This document shows, in pieces, positions 46,644 through 59,778 of a stretch of 64,000 bases of DNA; within the stretch, counting starts at the first letter, position 1, and each line of letters begins with the position of its first letter. The DNA comes from Erigeron canadensis (taxonomy: Eukaryota > Streptophyta > Magnoliopsida > Asterales > Asteraceae), in assembly GCF_010389155.1 (NCBI RefSeq), contig NC_057765.1, positions 39,761,559-39,825,558 of the forward strand. The letters run 5' to 3'. The translations under genes and the position numbers were made by a program. A model generated the notes under the pieces. That model ran no database searches and was not told where the DNA came from. It worked only from the letters and a program-made list of their open reading frames with translations.

Positions 46644-47328
46644 TTTCTCTTTACTTTATTATTTAATAAAAAAAAGTCTAGGTATTTTATTTTTGTCCTA
46701 TTGTGTTCATGATATTAAACGCATTCTAGTTTTTAATTTTAAAATCTCACAACACATAATTCGTAAGCTTATAAATTTGGCTTTCAATAGTCCCGTCTAA
46801 AGCACTCAATAACTTTAAACCAACTTGCGCACGAGAATGCATCTAGTGTTTGATTAAGAACAAATTTAGGCATTTAGGGACTAATTTTGTAAAATAATAT
46901 ACTCGTACAAACTAATTTCAGAATCTTTCGTGATGGCTTTATCCAAATCTATACTCATTATCATGGTCAAACTCTTTTATTTTATGTTAAGTAACTATAT
47001 ATATCCTCACTTTGGCTTTGGGCCCTTTTTTTGTTCATCTTAGGTTCTCTGAAGGCCATCTCATTTCCATCACTCAGATCAAAAAAAGGTTAAATTATTT
47101 ATTTATTTTTTTCTTGGCTATAATTTAACCCTATCTTGTATACATACAACACATATAACAAAGACTCAAATAGTAGTATATCTACTCATATGGTAGTTAA
47201 ATCTCAAGATTTAGGGTTTAAAATAAAAAAGTTTGAATCTTTTTTATCTGGGTACTCTTTTTTTTTTTTTTGAATATAATTTAAAACCCATTTTTGTAAA
47301 TATTATCATTATTATTAGTTGATTGATG

Positions 47329-50300
47329 ATGGCAAGATTGATAATTCCATGCAAAGGTTCAAGCTTTCAGAGGACTTGTCTCTTGGGTTTGATTTCATCT
47401 GCTCATGTGATTATCCAACACTACACATATGTTAACTTTTATATATAGTATAATATAATATATTTGTGTTATATGTTGATTGTTATTTGGTTAGCTTGTT
47501 AAACACCACCTTGGTGGTCTAGTGGTCTTATCCTCATAAGTGGCATCCGGTTTGAACCTCACTAGTTAAACGTCTTGGGCGGGCAGGGAAGAGGTTCGGA
47601 TAGGGTCACCAGATACCTGGCTAACCTGACCAACTTAAAAGTCATCCGTTTACCTATTTTGTTAACTTATGAAATGTTTTATAAGTTATAATCATTATTA
47701 ATAGGGGGTTTGGTTTTTAGTTCTTATAGAGATTAAGGATTCGGGTTTCTTTGTGTGGTGAAATTTGTTAACTTTATCTGAATTTCCATTAATATTTAGT
47801 TTATTAGAGATTTTTTTTATTTTGTTGTTGTTGTTGTTTGTGGTGTAGATATGCATGAGTAACAAACTTGATACTTTGTTATATATTTTATACTTTTGAT
47901 TGGCATAGGGACATATAAGGGTCTTTACAGATGCTCATTTTTAAGGTGTTTACAGTGACTCAAAAAATCAAATTTATGGTTGGGCTATCTAACATTTATG
48001 TTGACAATTCCTTTATCAAATATTATTGATTATGCAATTTTCTTTTGGCCTTAGATAGTCAGATGGTTGAATCATAAACAGTTTGCAATCAATATTGATT
48101 GTTGTGTTGTGATGTCAAATTGTACTTTTTTGGTTTATATGTAGATTAAAACAGATCAATACTCTTAATGATGATTTCAGGTAATCTACCATATTCAAGT
48201 GTTGCCAGTTTCCCACTGTCGTGAATATTTGGCATCAGACACATCGCCCATTTTTACCGAATTTAAAATAATCCTCTGAGGGTTCCATTTTCTGTCGAGA
48301 AGCTCATTATTAGTAGTCCATAAACTCTCCCTAACGGCTCTCCTTTGTATGAAAGAGGAACTGCTACAATGAATTCACTACTTTTTAAGAACACTTTATA
48401 TTCCGAGTCAACTGACTTTTTACAAGTCAAATGAATTCAATACTTTGTAAAAGCATTATAAAAAATTTGTCACGTGAGTTTTTACATTTACTATTGTAAC
48501 GCTGCAGCTTCAAGCAATTGGCCTTGTCCCGTCAGTAAAATTTTCAAACACTATCTCCAAGTATAGACAGTATCATAGTTCACAGGTTTGTTCTAAACTA
48601 TATTCAATGAATCTTGTTAAGTTTAACACATCTTTTATTTTTTTTATATGAGAAGTAATCTGAATGCACACGTGACATTATGTTTTAGCAGATTATACAT
48701 AGGAGTAGCAGACTTCAATACTATTCTTTACCGGTTAGTTTTTTGCTTTATTTGATAAAAATGATCTATGTGCCTGTACAAGTAGAGTTTTCTAATAATT
48801 AGTAGCTGCTTAATTTTCAGAGGAAAAATCCAACAAGTAGGATCCTTGTTCGTTCCGTGGCAACACAACCTGCACCAAAGTCAGTTGAAGAATCGAAAAT
48901 GGACGCCCCTAAAGAAATCTTTCTAAAAGATTATAAAGTACCTGACTACTACTTTGATACGGTGGGTATTTGGCTCAAATATAACATGAGTCACATTTTT
49001 TCCAGGTTTTATTCTTTGATGATGTGCATTAACGAATTGTCATTCAGGTGGATCTATCCTTCACGCTGGGGGAGGAGGAAACAATTGTGTCTGCAAAAAT
49101 CAGCGTTGTTCCGAGAATTGATGGTATGCTTTCCACTTTTAATCAACATACCAAACTATTAAAGCACCAAACTTTTAATCAGCGTTGTTCCGAGAATTGA
49201 TGGTATGCTTTCCGAGAATTGACTTGTTGTCGTTTTAGTAAATTAGGACTTATCAGAATTGGGTTTTATGTGCTTATTACAACTCCAAACTATTAAAGCA
49301 CATTCCAACGCTAGTGCCTTTACCGTAATTTGTTACAGCTAATTATCTTTTTCGGATCATCCAATATACATTATACAATCACTTTTATGAAGTACATCCA
49401 AACACCAGCTAAGTCACAGTTCTTACTTTGAGTTGTTTTGGAAATGGATTTCATTTTGACAGGTGCCGCCTCTCCATTAGTCTTGGATGGGGTTGATCTC
49501 AAGCTGATTTCTGTTAAAATTAATGGCGATCATGTGAAGGTATGAAATTTTGTATCCAAAGTTTAATCCGATTTAGGTTAAAATTAATGGCTAATCAAAT
49601 GTTATTTTCAGGAGGGAGATTTCCACCTGGATTCACGCCATCTTATTCTCACTTCACCACCAAGTGGGAACTTCATTTTGGAAACAGTCACTGAGATTGA
49701 GCCTCAAATGAACACCTCACTAGAGGTAACGTAGTTGCTTTTATTTGTGTTGCTTGTTTTTTCCAGATAGATGTGATACTATTTTGTTTTTGTTGCAGGG
49801 CCTTTACAAGTCTTCTGGTAATTTCTGCACACAATGTGAAGCAGAAGGTTTTCGAAAGATAACATTTTACCAGGTTTGATATAGATCTTTGGATTGTCGT
49901 TTGAATACTTATATTGGTTTTTAAAATATTTGTAAATTTGTGGTTACAGGATCGTCCTGATATTATGGCAAAATATACTTGTCGTATCGAGGCTGACAAG
50001 TCACTGTACCCTGTGTTGTTGTCAAATGGAAACCTCATTGATCAAGGCGACCTAGAGGTGATCCTTTTCATATGGGACTTTGAATTTGAGATGTTAAGTT
50101 AATCAAAAAATCGATACCACATTTTTTTTGTCTGTTTCTTAAGTCTGTAATTGATTGTTATGAGTTTAAGAATCAGAATCAGATAATTAGATGCAAGTAA
50201 ATGATTAAGTTGAGGGATAGTTAAGTTTACATTTACTGTCAAATATAAGTACTCTACATCGTTATGGTGCTACCAGTTTTTCCGAAGCTAGTAATTAAAG

Positions 50301-53300
50301 CTTTGAAGTTCACAAATCAAAGTTCAGACTTGGGTTCAAAATCTGACAAAACCGGGTGATCAGTTTGTAGCACATTAGTGGCCCTGTTCTTGTTCATTTT
50401 GCTTACATTTTTGATACATAATCTTTTATGGTCATTAATTTATTATATAAATTTCAACAAGACAAGTATAATGCATATTGAAGATCTCTAAAATGACCAG
50501 ATCTGTGACTTTATATGTCATATTGGGTTGATTGGCTAGCATTTGAGCACTTCTTTTTTCATGAATGTTTTTTTTAATAATTGGAATTTATTTCAGGGTG
50601 GGAAGCATTTTGCCATTTGGGAGGATCCCTTCAAGAAGCCATGCTATCTCTTTGCCTTAGTTGCAGGACAGCTGGAGAGCCGAGATGACACATTCACTAC
50701 CTGCTCAGGTCGTGAAGTGGCATTGAGAATTTGGGTCCCCGCACAGGATTTGCCAAAAACGGAACATGCTATGTATTCTCTCAAAGCAGCCATGAAGTGG
50801 GACGAAGATGTTAGTTCTTTGCACAGTCTTTGTTTGATGTTTTACTAAAAGTGGCAAAATGGTTGGCTTGTTAGGCAGGTCGGGTGATGGGTAAAAATGG
50901 GTTATTATGACTGCAGAGTTCATTATTACAATAATAATGTGACTTTTGAGTTACAGTTTAGGAGGTTGTATGTATTTTGAACTCTGGGTAACTATTAACC
51001 ATTTCACATTCAGCAAGTTTTTTGCATTTCATCCATTTGACCCATTTAGAGATGAGACATTACCCCAAAAAGCCCATTTATAGATAAAAGGATTAAATTG
51101 CCACCTGTACCTTTTTTATTCTACTTGGTTGAATTTTAACTAAATTTTTTGTCTTGTCTTTTTGTAGGTCTTTGGTCGTGAATACGATCTTGATATCTTT
51201 AATATTGTGTCTGTTCCAGATTTCAACATGTAGGCATACTGCTTTTTGTTTAATTGTTTCTCATTTACTGTATACTATCCTGAAATACTTAGCTCTTGTT
51301 TTCTCTTAACTTATGAATGCCAGGGGAGCCATGGAAAACAAGAGCTTAAACGTAAGCACATTACACGAATCTGCAAAGTTGTTATTATTTACACTCAAAA
51401 ATTTGTTTTTTACTTCCGTTTTGTGATGAATAGATCTTCAATTCCAAGCTTGTTTTGGCATCGCCAGAAACCGCTACAGATGCCGATTATGCTGCAATTC
51501 TGGGTGTCATAGGTCACGAGGTATATATCTGATTCATTTGATACTTATTAATTTATATTCCCGGTTAGATTATATCAATACATATCTAAAGTTTCTCTAT
51601 TTTTCAGTACTTCCATAACTGGACTGGCAACAGGTGTGTTTTATACATTTATAGATCGTACATTAAAAATTCTTAAAGATAAATTTTGATCTTAGAAAGT
51701 CTGTGTAACTGCTATATACTTGTCTGTTTGTAGAGTGACATGTCGGGACTGGTTCCAATTGAGTTTGAAGGAAGGTCTAACCGTTTTTCGTGACCAAGTA
51801 AGGGGTTGTTGCTAATTATCACAACTAAGTGTTCTGAAATCACGATAAGTGTTAAGCGGTTAACACGTTTGCAGGAGTTTTCTTCTGATTTGGGAAGCCG
51901 CTCAGTCAAGCGAATTGGTGACGTTTCAAAGCTCCGTATTTACCAATTTTCACAGGTTCTATTAAATAGTATGATGTCATCATTCTTATTGATTTTGAGA
52001 TATGTAATTGCCTTGATAGTTGATATATATATATATATTCGTTATCTTATTTAGGATGCAGGTCCAATGGCTCACCCTGTTAGGCCCCACTCTTACATTA
52101 AGGTTCAGAACTAATTTTTGTTGTCTTCAACGTTTCATTATCTCTTCATAACATATATAAAGATTTTGTCTCTTGACTCTTCATTTTTACTCTTCCAGAT
52201 GGACAACTTCTATACAGTGACGGTATGGTTCTGATTTGTTTTTCTCTTTGTATAATATATATTATTATTATGTATACTTGTTTTCACATGATGAAAGACA
52301 AGACTGTTTATTTTTATATTTTTTGAATGGTTACAGGTGTATGAAAAAGGAGCTGAAGTTGTGCGCATGTACAAAACATTATTGGGAAGTGAAGGATTCA
52401 GAAAGGTAACGAAAGATGGGTAAATGGTCCAATGTATAATGTTTATTTGCTTATTTAATAATAAAGTAATGAAATACATGATCATTCTTGTAGGGTACCG
52501 ATTTGTATTTTCAAAGACACGATGGGCAAGCTGTAACTTGTGAAGATTTCTTTGCTGCTATGCGAGATGCTAATGATGCAGATTTTGCTAATTTCTTGTT
52601 ATGGTATATGATCAACTACTTCTAAGGGGTGTTTGGATTTATGTTATGAAATTGATTGTAGTGACTTCAAGTAACGACAATCAGTTTTTGATGCTTGGAT
52701 CAAGTAATTTATATTGATTATCTGATCAGTTATGCAATCAGCCTTTTTTTTTAATCCCTTGCTACAACCCAGTCAAAATTAGTTATTTAACCAGTTCTCT
52801 TTAATACAAATTTAAAACCCATATTTGCTGGAATTATGGATTGTTACAGTTTTGCTAAAATCCCAACACTGTCTTGGTCTATTACAACTTCATATTTTGC
52901 CTATCTACTATTTTATAAAAATAAAACTATAACTTTTGAACAACAAAAGGGCAGTAATGAAGTCCGGCAATGGGTTTTCCAACAAGCCTTACAAGGAGCT
53001 CTAGGAAGACAAGTTTCCTATCTTCACAAGAATCAATTGGATAATGGAAAATTGCTCAAGTGGACTGACAAATTAGTTTCAAAACACACTTTCATTCAAT
53101 TTCTTCTAAAATTTGCCACTTCAGATTTCTTTAATATTCATATACACGTGATTAACACGTTTTCTTCAGGTATTCACAAGCTGGGACTCCTATTGTGAAG
53201 GTTACATCTTCTTACAATGCTGAGGCTCATACCTTTTCTCTGAAATTTAGGTAAAGTTTTTTTCTCTAAACAATTTGATATGTGAACTATTGGGATTTCG

Positions 53301-56300
53301 TATTGACCTGTCAGTGCTCTGGCATTTTTAGTCAAACGGTGCCGCCTACGCCTGGTCAACCCATTAAAGAGCCGATGTTTATTCCGGTGGCTGCAGGGCT
53401 TCTTGATTCAAATGGAAAAGATATGCCTTTATCATCTGTTTACCATGATGGGACGTTACAGTCCATTTCATGTGGCGGTCAGCCTGTTTACACTACCGTT
53501 CTCAGGGTTACAAAGGTAAGGTGATTTATTTAATACTGATTGGGTATATAAGTATAATTATCCGATCTTGAAATGTCAAAACTGGCCCATTTTTTTATTT
53601 ATATTTATTAGGATGAAGAAGAATTTGTGTTCTCTGATGTGCTTGAGAAACCTATTCCATCTCTCTTACGGGGTTATAGTGCTCCGATTCGCCTACACTC
53701 CGATCTCACAGAGAATGATTTATTTTTCCTTCTAGCTCATGATTCAGATGAGTTCAATCGGTAAATATTCTTGATAGAAAGTTATTACTTTGATACACAT
53801 TATTATAATATATATAAATAAAGGGATCTTTAAAGATATATTGTCCTTGTAGCTGGGAGGCTGGACAAATATTGGCTAGGAAATTGATGCTTAGCCAAGT
53901 TGTTAATTTCCAGAAAGATAAACCGTTGGTTCTCGATCCACAGTTTGTGCATGGTATTAAATGCATTCTTACGGATTCAAGTCTTGACAAGGTATTGTAC
54001 TTGCCTTTTCTTAAATGTGTTTCTCGCACATTATTATTTGGATTCAGCAAATCTGAGCAGCTAATATATTCGATTAATGTAGGAATTTATTGCAAAAGCA
54101 ATCACTCTTCCGAGTGAAGGTGAAATTATGGACATGATGGAAGTAGCTGACCCTGATGCAGTGCATGCTGTTCGATCTTTTATTAGAAAGCAGCTTGCTT
54201 CTGAATTGAAGCAAGAGTTCTTACATCTGGTACGAATTCCCCCACCCTCAACCATATCAAGGGTTGTGCTTCTGACTTGTTTGCTTAGATTGGTCGTTTT
54301 GCTGTAGTGAAATGTTTTCCTGCCTAAGTGGATATGGGTCAAGTTGGTCAAAAGTCTCTAAGGTGTATTTTAAATGCATAAAAGTCTGTTAAATCAATTC
54401 AGAAATCTGAATGTTTTAGTAATTGTTATCCCGTTAACGACACTAATTATATATATATATATATACTAAAAAGTAAAGTTGGAATGTTGGGGGGGGGGGG
54501 GGGTGTTATTGTAGCTAAAAGTACACCCCCTTTAGCATAAGATACAACCATCTAAAGCATGCAACATAATTAATGGACTTAACGACCGTTAAGTGTTGCT
54601 TAGCTAACTAACGGTAGTTTCAAAAGGGTATTCAACGGAGTTTGTTTTCAAGCATTAAGTACAACCCACTAAAGCATCCAAAATAATTAAAGGACTTAAT
54701 GACCGTTAAGTGTTGCTTAGCTAAGTAACGGTAGTTACAAAAGGGTATTTAACGGAGTTTGTATTGGGTTTACATTTTGTAACTTTTGCCACCCAAGTTT
54801 TGCTTTAGTTTCTTTTTGTCACATAAAGCTTTTCCCATCAAAAGTTTATTTCTTTCTTATTTTTACCACATAACTTTTACTTTTTAAACTTTTGGCACGA
54901 AAGCTTTTTTTTTACATTTTCCTTTTTACTTTTTTTTTGAACAGCGGTGGTGATAAGTTTTTTAAACTTTCGCCAAACAAACTTTGTTTTTGGGTATAAG
55001 TTTGTTAACTTTTGTACTTTTTTCCACATAGTCTCGCTCCGAAAGTTTTCTTTTATTTTCTTCTACGACATAACTTTTGAATTCTAAATTTTATGACCAA
55101 AGTTTCATTTTCTTTACTTTTGACCACAACTTTTATTTTCTAAACTTTTGTCACGCAAATTTTGTTTTTCGGCTTAATGTTTTTTAACTTTTGTCACCCG
55201 AGTTTTGTTTTTCTCCCGGTGCAACGCCCGGGTAGAGTTTTGTTTTTCTCTCGGTGTAACGCCCGGCATGGTTTAATATTTTTTTAGTAATATGTTTAAC
55301 AGGTGAAAGAGAATAGGAGCTCGGCGAAGTATGAGTTTAATCACACAAATATGGCAAGACGTGCTTTAAAGAACACTGCCCTTGGTATTTTGCTACCTGG
55401 TTGACTTATTTTTATCGTAAGTTTTTATTTGGATGAGTGTGCTAACTCTGTTGGTTTGACTTTTTTGAAAAAGCTTATCTTGCATCACTTGAAGATCAAG
55501 AAATCACCGAGCTTGTGTTGCATGAATACAAAACTGCCACAAATATGACAGATCAGTTTTCAGCTCTGGCCGCCATTGCCCAGAAACCGGGTAAAGCCCG
55601 AGATGATGCTTTGGAAGATTTCTACAACCAATGGCAGGATGACTACTTGGTAGCCTCTCTATCTTGTAATTTTATTTATTTATTTATTTATTTCTTGTTT
55701 CTGTTATTGCATGTATCAGATTTGTTAAATGTGCAGGCTCGATTATGGGTTTATACGGTGGTTATAAATATTACAAATAAAGAACTGTACTGGATAGGTC
55801 CAATTTGGTTCAGCTCGTAACGATCTTCATCCATAAGTTAAAAGTTTATCAGAATTAAAAAGCATTATCTCAATAATAACATAGGTTACTGCTTGATATG
55901 ATTGGGCAAGTTTGATGCACAAAAAATGCACATTGGGTACTTTTTGATCTTTTGACTCATCTTTAAGCGAGTTTTCTTCTGCTTTCTAGGTGGTTAACAA
56001 GTGGTTTGCGCTTCAATCTACATCGGATATTCCTGGGAATGTGGAGAATGTTCAGAAACTTTTGAGCCATCAAGCATTTGATCTTAAAAATCCCAACAAG
56101 GTTACCATCTTTGGTTCAACAAGTAGTTATATATATTATTGTAGGTGTGAACAAGCAGGTCGCTAGGTAACGAGATAGTATCGTTTCGATACTAAATGGT
56201 TAAATTGCAATACAGGGTCAAACAGCATTGGCTAGGCAGCTTGCCAACACTTTTACATTTTCTAAATATTTAGTATATTTGATTTATAGAAGTTATGATG

Positions 56301-57042
56301 TTTAGCTCAGTAACTTTAACTACTGCCCATCTTTCATGCGTTTGAAAATCTTTTAGCAGAGACTTTTGATGTGATCAACTAGTTTTGTTTTAGTTTTAGC
56401 AATTGGCACCTCTAACTCTAAGCTTTTTGTTATATGTATGATGTTTATTTCAAGCTATGATTTTGAATAGGTCTACGCACTGATTGGAGGATTTTGTGCT
56501 TCTCCGGTAAATTTCCATGCAAAAGATGGTTCGGGCTACAAGTTCTTAGGAGATCTTGTGGTGAAACTGGACAAACTGAACCCTCAGGTAAAATGACTTA
56601 ATTACCCCTTTTAACTTGCTCTTTGTTCGAGTCTTGCCAAAATAAGACCCTCAGGAATCGGACATCTTTCAGATGTCTAAAAGTTTTTTAATCAAATTTT
56701 ATCGGATTATGCTAAGATTTTCGTTTCACCCACGTCTTGATTGTAGGTGGCCTCTCGGATGGTATCAGCCTTTTCAAGGTGGAAGCGGTATGATGAAGCC
56801 CGACAAAACCTTGCCAAGGTAATGATCAATTATTTAACTTCATGACTTGATAAAGCAACTGGAAAATCATTTTGGAAAGTCTTAAGCAACCAATTGCTTG
56901 ATAAAGCAAAATCATTTTGGAAAATCTAAATCTTAATATTTTGATTTGATATTGGAAACAGGCACAACTGGAAGTGATCGTGTCCTGTAATGGGCTCTCG
57001 GAGAATGTATATGAGATTGCCTCAAAGAGTTTGGCTGTTTAG
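47329..57042 (+). CDS. MPA1: puromycin-sensitive aminopeptidase, M1 family (979 aa, 31 exons)
   Basis: Exons: 47329-47406, 48508-48585, 48692-48733, 48821-48961, 49048-49123, 49463-49539, 49612-49725, 49799-49873, 49950-50057, 50597-50809, 51168-51229, 51324-51351, 51434-51520, 51608-51633, 51734-51797, 51875-51955, 52055-52102, 52199-52222, 52337-52405, 52494-52603, 53170-53250, 53332-53515, 53612-53760, 53853-53991, 54083-54229, 55303-55384, 55474-55649, 55990-56100, 56471-56587, 56747-56818, 56962-57042. All join in frame. GAMEN (356-360) binds the substrate N-terminus. HEYFH (392-396) with Glu415, 18 residues on, is the gluzincin zinc site, and Tyr476 is the expected transition-state tyrosine. 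Residues 1 to about 85 are basic, Ser-rich and acid-free, like a plastid or mitochondrial transit peptide; use of Met at about residue 86 (MATQP is not included; MDAPKEIF follows) would give a cytosolic form. It trims N-terminal residues from peptides. The Arabidopsis counterpart (AT1G63770, MPA1) is needed in meiosis. The start at 47326 is an equal alternative. Confidence 0.96.
47503..47658 (+). mobile_element. SINE-like insertion in aminopeptidase intron 1
   Basis: TGGTGGTCTAGTGGTCTTAT resembles a pol III A box. GGTTTGAACCTC about 30 bases later resembles a B box. TTGTTAA flanks both sides (496-502 and 659-665 within the 47-kb block), a possible 7-bp target duplication. It lies well away from the splice sites. 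Confidence 0.45.
49102..49213 (+). repeat. 79-bp-spaced duplication of an exon end with its splice donor
   Basis: The end of exon 5 of the aminopeptidase plus its donor (AGCGTTGTTCCGAGAATTGA then TGGTATGCTTTCC) occurs at 49102-49134. It occurs again, identical, at 49181-49213 inside the following intron. CCAAACTATTAAAGCAC also recurs (49151 and about 49283). The second donor would add 79 nt and break the frame. Confidence 0.85.
54489..54503 (+). repeat. G15 homopolymer
   Basis: Fifteen consecutive G bases in an AT-rich intron; unusual, and prone to sequencing error. Confidence 0.85.
54554..54770 (+). repeat. about 117-bp tandem duplication
   Basis: AAAGCATGCAACATAATTAA and AAAGCATCCAAAATAATTAA begin two units 117 bases apart. 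Both continue with GACCGTTAAGTGTTGCTTAG, the motif CTAACGGTAGTT or its variant, and CAACGGAGTTTGT or its variant. Confidence 0.8.
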
Positions 57043-59778
57043 AAAGTGTCTTTTCTTTCTATCGACGAGAGAGTCAAAGTTGAGATCCTATACAAGTGAA
57101 ATAAAAGTTGTTTTAGTTATTATGTACTAGTATATTGGCCAGAAACGGCAAGAACTTCAATAATTTTACAACTTTTTTCTGTCGACTCAATTGATGGAGA
57201 CTTTCAGGTGAAAAACAATTCACTTTTTCTCTTAAAGTTATTACGTTGCAAATTTGGAAAATGGTTGAGTGAACTGTTGTACTCCAGTAAGAATGCTTTA
57301 CTAGTATACAATTCCAATTAAATTTACTGTCTTTTACTCGATATGCCATACAAGACCTTTTTCAAAGACGTAGTTACTGAAGATCATACAAGAGTCTAAG
57401 ATGTTGATGGGGGTAAAAAGATGTATGATGGTCTAGTGGGATCCATATGCATATAGCTTTTAATTGTTCTTGTAGCCTTTCTATATATTTTGAAAGGGAA
57501 GTGATATTCGTATCACACCAATTGATTAATTTACCTCATTTGTGTTTTATTGAATTGTACAGTATGTTATAAAAATTGTATAATATTGTAAATAAGTCAA
57601 TATTTGTGGTACTAATATCACTTTCCCATTTGGAAAGCACATTTAACTATTCCTAAACATATATGTGAACTTTTTAATTGATAAGTAGGTTTGGAAAAGT
57701 GTCTGTCCACAATAGCCATGATGGTCGCCTCCTATGATTGCGTCGCCAAAGTTGTTTCAAGGGTAACGCGAATGGTTTTGCGCCATTTACATGCATGTGT
57801 GTGTACAGAAATGAAACTTTTATCTTTTTAGTTTTTTTCTTACTTTTGAGATGAATTAAATCAAAAGTGATTATTGTTTAAACTCCAATGCATGCAGCCT
57901 TTGCGCACGCCAAGCTCTTACTAAAGTCCGTTTTAGTCCCTTGAACGCTTAAGATGTCTATGTGCATGATATGCACATGTAGGTTTACAATCTTAATACA
58001 TCTAAATGCGTTTCTTCAAAAATCATGCTAAAGATAAAGTATTAGGTTTGATTAATAAGTTTTATATCTAAGATGTGGTAATTACTAATTAGAGAGTCAA
58101 AGTGCAAATTTGAAAATCTTTGGGTGAAAAAGTTATCAATAAGCCACTTGAACAAGTGGGCTAAGGAAGGTGCTATTGCATAGCCTTTGTATGGATGATC
58201 TTGTCTTAGACGGCTACCCACTACAAATAAGTCGCTGTGATGGCTAAATAAATCATACATATACAAGGATTATTATAAATTATAATATATATGTTTAGAT
58301 ACATATGTCAAACGTATTATAAACGTGAGAAGGAACTACATGTCAATTAAATTGTAGCTTCTACTTCGAAATGCTATTGACAAGAAGTTGGAGAATTACG
58401 AGTCATACATGTTAACTCTTAATAACAAAGGTTGTTGTGAATGCTATAAAATATCTCTATTGCATTGTGTGTGATAACCTCTAATGTATATACACGAACG
58501 ATGTATACATGAAAATGTAATTCTTGATTCAGCCTTTCGTTTTGTTAATTTTATGTAATTAGCTAAAATATGCAGTGGGTAGATAATTCTTACATTTTAT
58601 TTTTTTCGAATTAGAGAAAATATGGATATATATTAAAGTGTATAAATTTTCAGTTTTGAGACACATGATTATTATTATTATTGAAGAGTCAAGTGTATAA
58701 TGAAGTTCATGTATTGGAGGAAATATGCAAAATCTTATAATAAAATAAAAGCAAAAAAAGAGCAACGATGAAAACAACACGACTACACGAGTTATTTTTG
58801 AAGAAATAAGTCAAATAACTATATATTACCTCATGGCATACAAAACTTACATAATACCTCTTTTAATCCTTTTTTATGTCAAAACAAGTATATACAATGA
58901 AAATAGCACACAACTTATAATATGTATAATCATTGCATGTACATTGTATAATCGTTGGACGGAAATTTTACATTTGCATTTTGCACATAATATTAGAGGT
59001 CCAGTCGTTTGAAAAGTACTAGGGAAGTAGGGATTGTATAGTAATAAAATAAATATCTAACACTTTTGTAAGCATTTATTTTTTGGACAAATATAATATG
59101 TAGATATAAGAATTTACATTTAGTTTAAACTTTTAAATTCAATATTAGAAAATAATAATATATTTGTACACCTTAAAAGTAATTAATAATTTTCTTATAC
59201 AATTAATTAAACTTTCTTCATATTTATAATAAACTTATTTAACTATCAACTTATTATTGTTTTAGTAACTTTTTTTAATTTCAATATGAAAATCAATATA
59301 AATTATGAAATTTAAATACAAATAAAATTTTATTAGAAGTTTCAACATAAACCATCCCAAAATGAAATCAACATATTAACATATAAAAAAAAATCTACAT
59401 TATTTAGATACATGTGACAACTATAATCAAAAAAGTTAACACCATAAATAAAAAAAAATTATCTTTGCTGTATTGAACATACGAATAAATTGGAGTAATT
59501 GTATATATTGAGTTTTATCTATTTATACTCTCATATTGTTGTATATATATGAGTTTAACTATAGTTATATACTTATACTTACTAATCCCTAACATATTAT
59601 CTTTACTCCCTAATAAAGCAATTCCCTTCTATTAAATATTTGTATCTTTGAAATACCTTATTTGCCCTTAGACTTTTTTTTTTTTCCTTTACGCAACTAC
59701 CTAAAATCCCTAATAAAGCAAACCGTCTTCCCCACTACTGTCGCCGCATTGTACGGATACCATACTCGTATTATATTT

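Larger units (their letters stand above)
39832..47328. other. 7.5-kb intergenic region with Helitrons, MITEs and tandem repeats
   Basis: No gene supported. It contains a degraded Helitron (41462-42071), an island of higher GC (42780-43140), a 60-bp tandem duplication (43741-43860), an inverted-repeat MITE (44472-44640), a minus-strand Helitron (44830-45233), an 87-bp tandem duplication (45364-45537), CACTA-like palindromes (46055-46232) and another MITE (46488-46643). Sequence from about 47000 to 47328 is the leader region of the aminopeptidase gene. Confidence 0.55.
54461..55275 (+). mobile_element. Helitron-like insertion in aminopeptidase intron 25
   Basis: It begins in an AT tract with TATACTAAAAAGTAAAGTTG, like the Helitron heads elsewhere in the window. 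It ends with two nearly repeated GC stems (CCGGTGCAACGCCCGGG at 55215-55231 and TCGGTGTAACGCCCGGC at 55249-55265). No clean CTAG follows. The interior has many CTTTTG/ACTTTT units and a tandem pair described separately. Confidence 0.5.

Noticed and set aside
52836..53198. 120-residue frame across aminopeptidase intron 20
   Set aside because: It covers an intron. The conserved protein joins 52603 to 53170 (LLWY|SQAGTP) in another phase.
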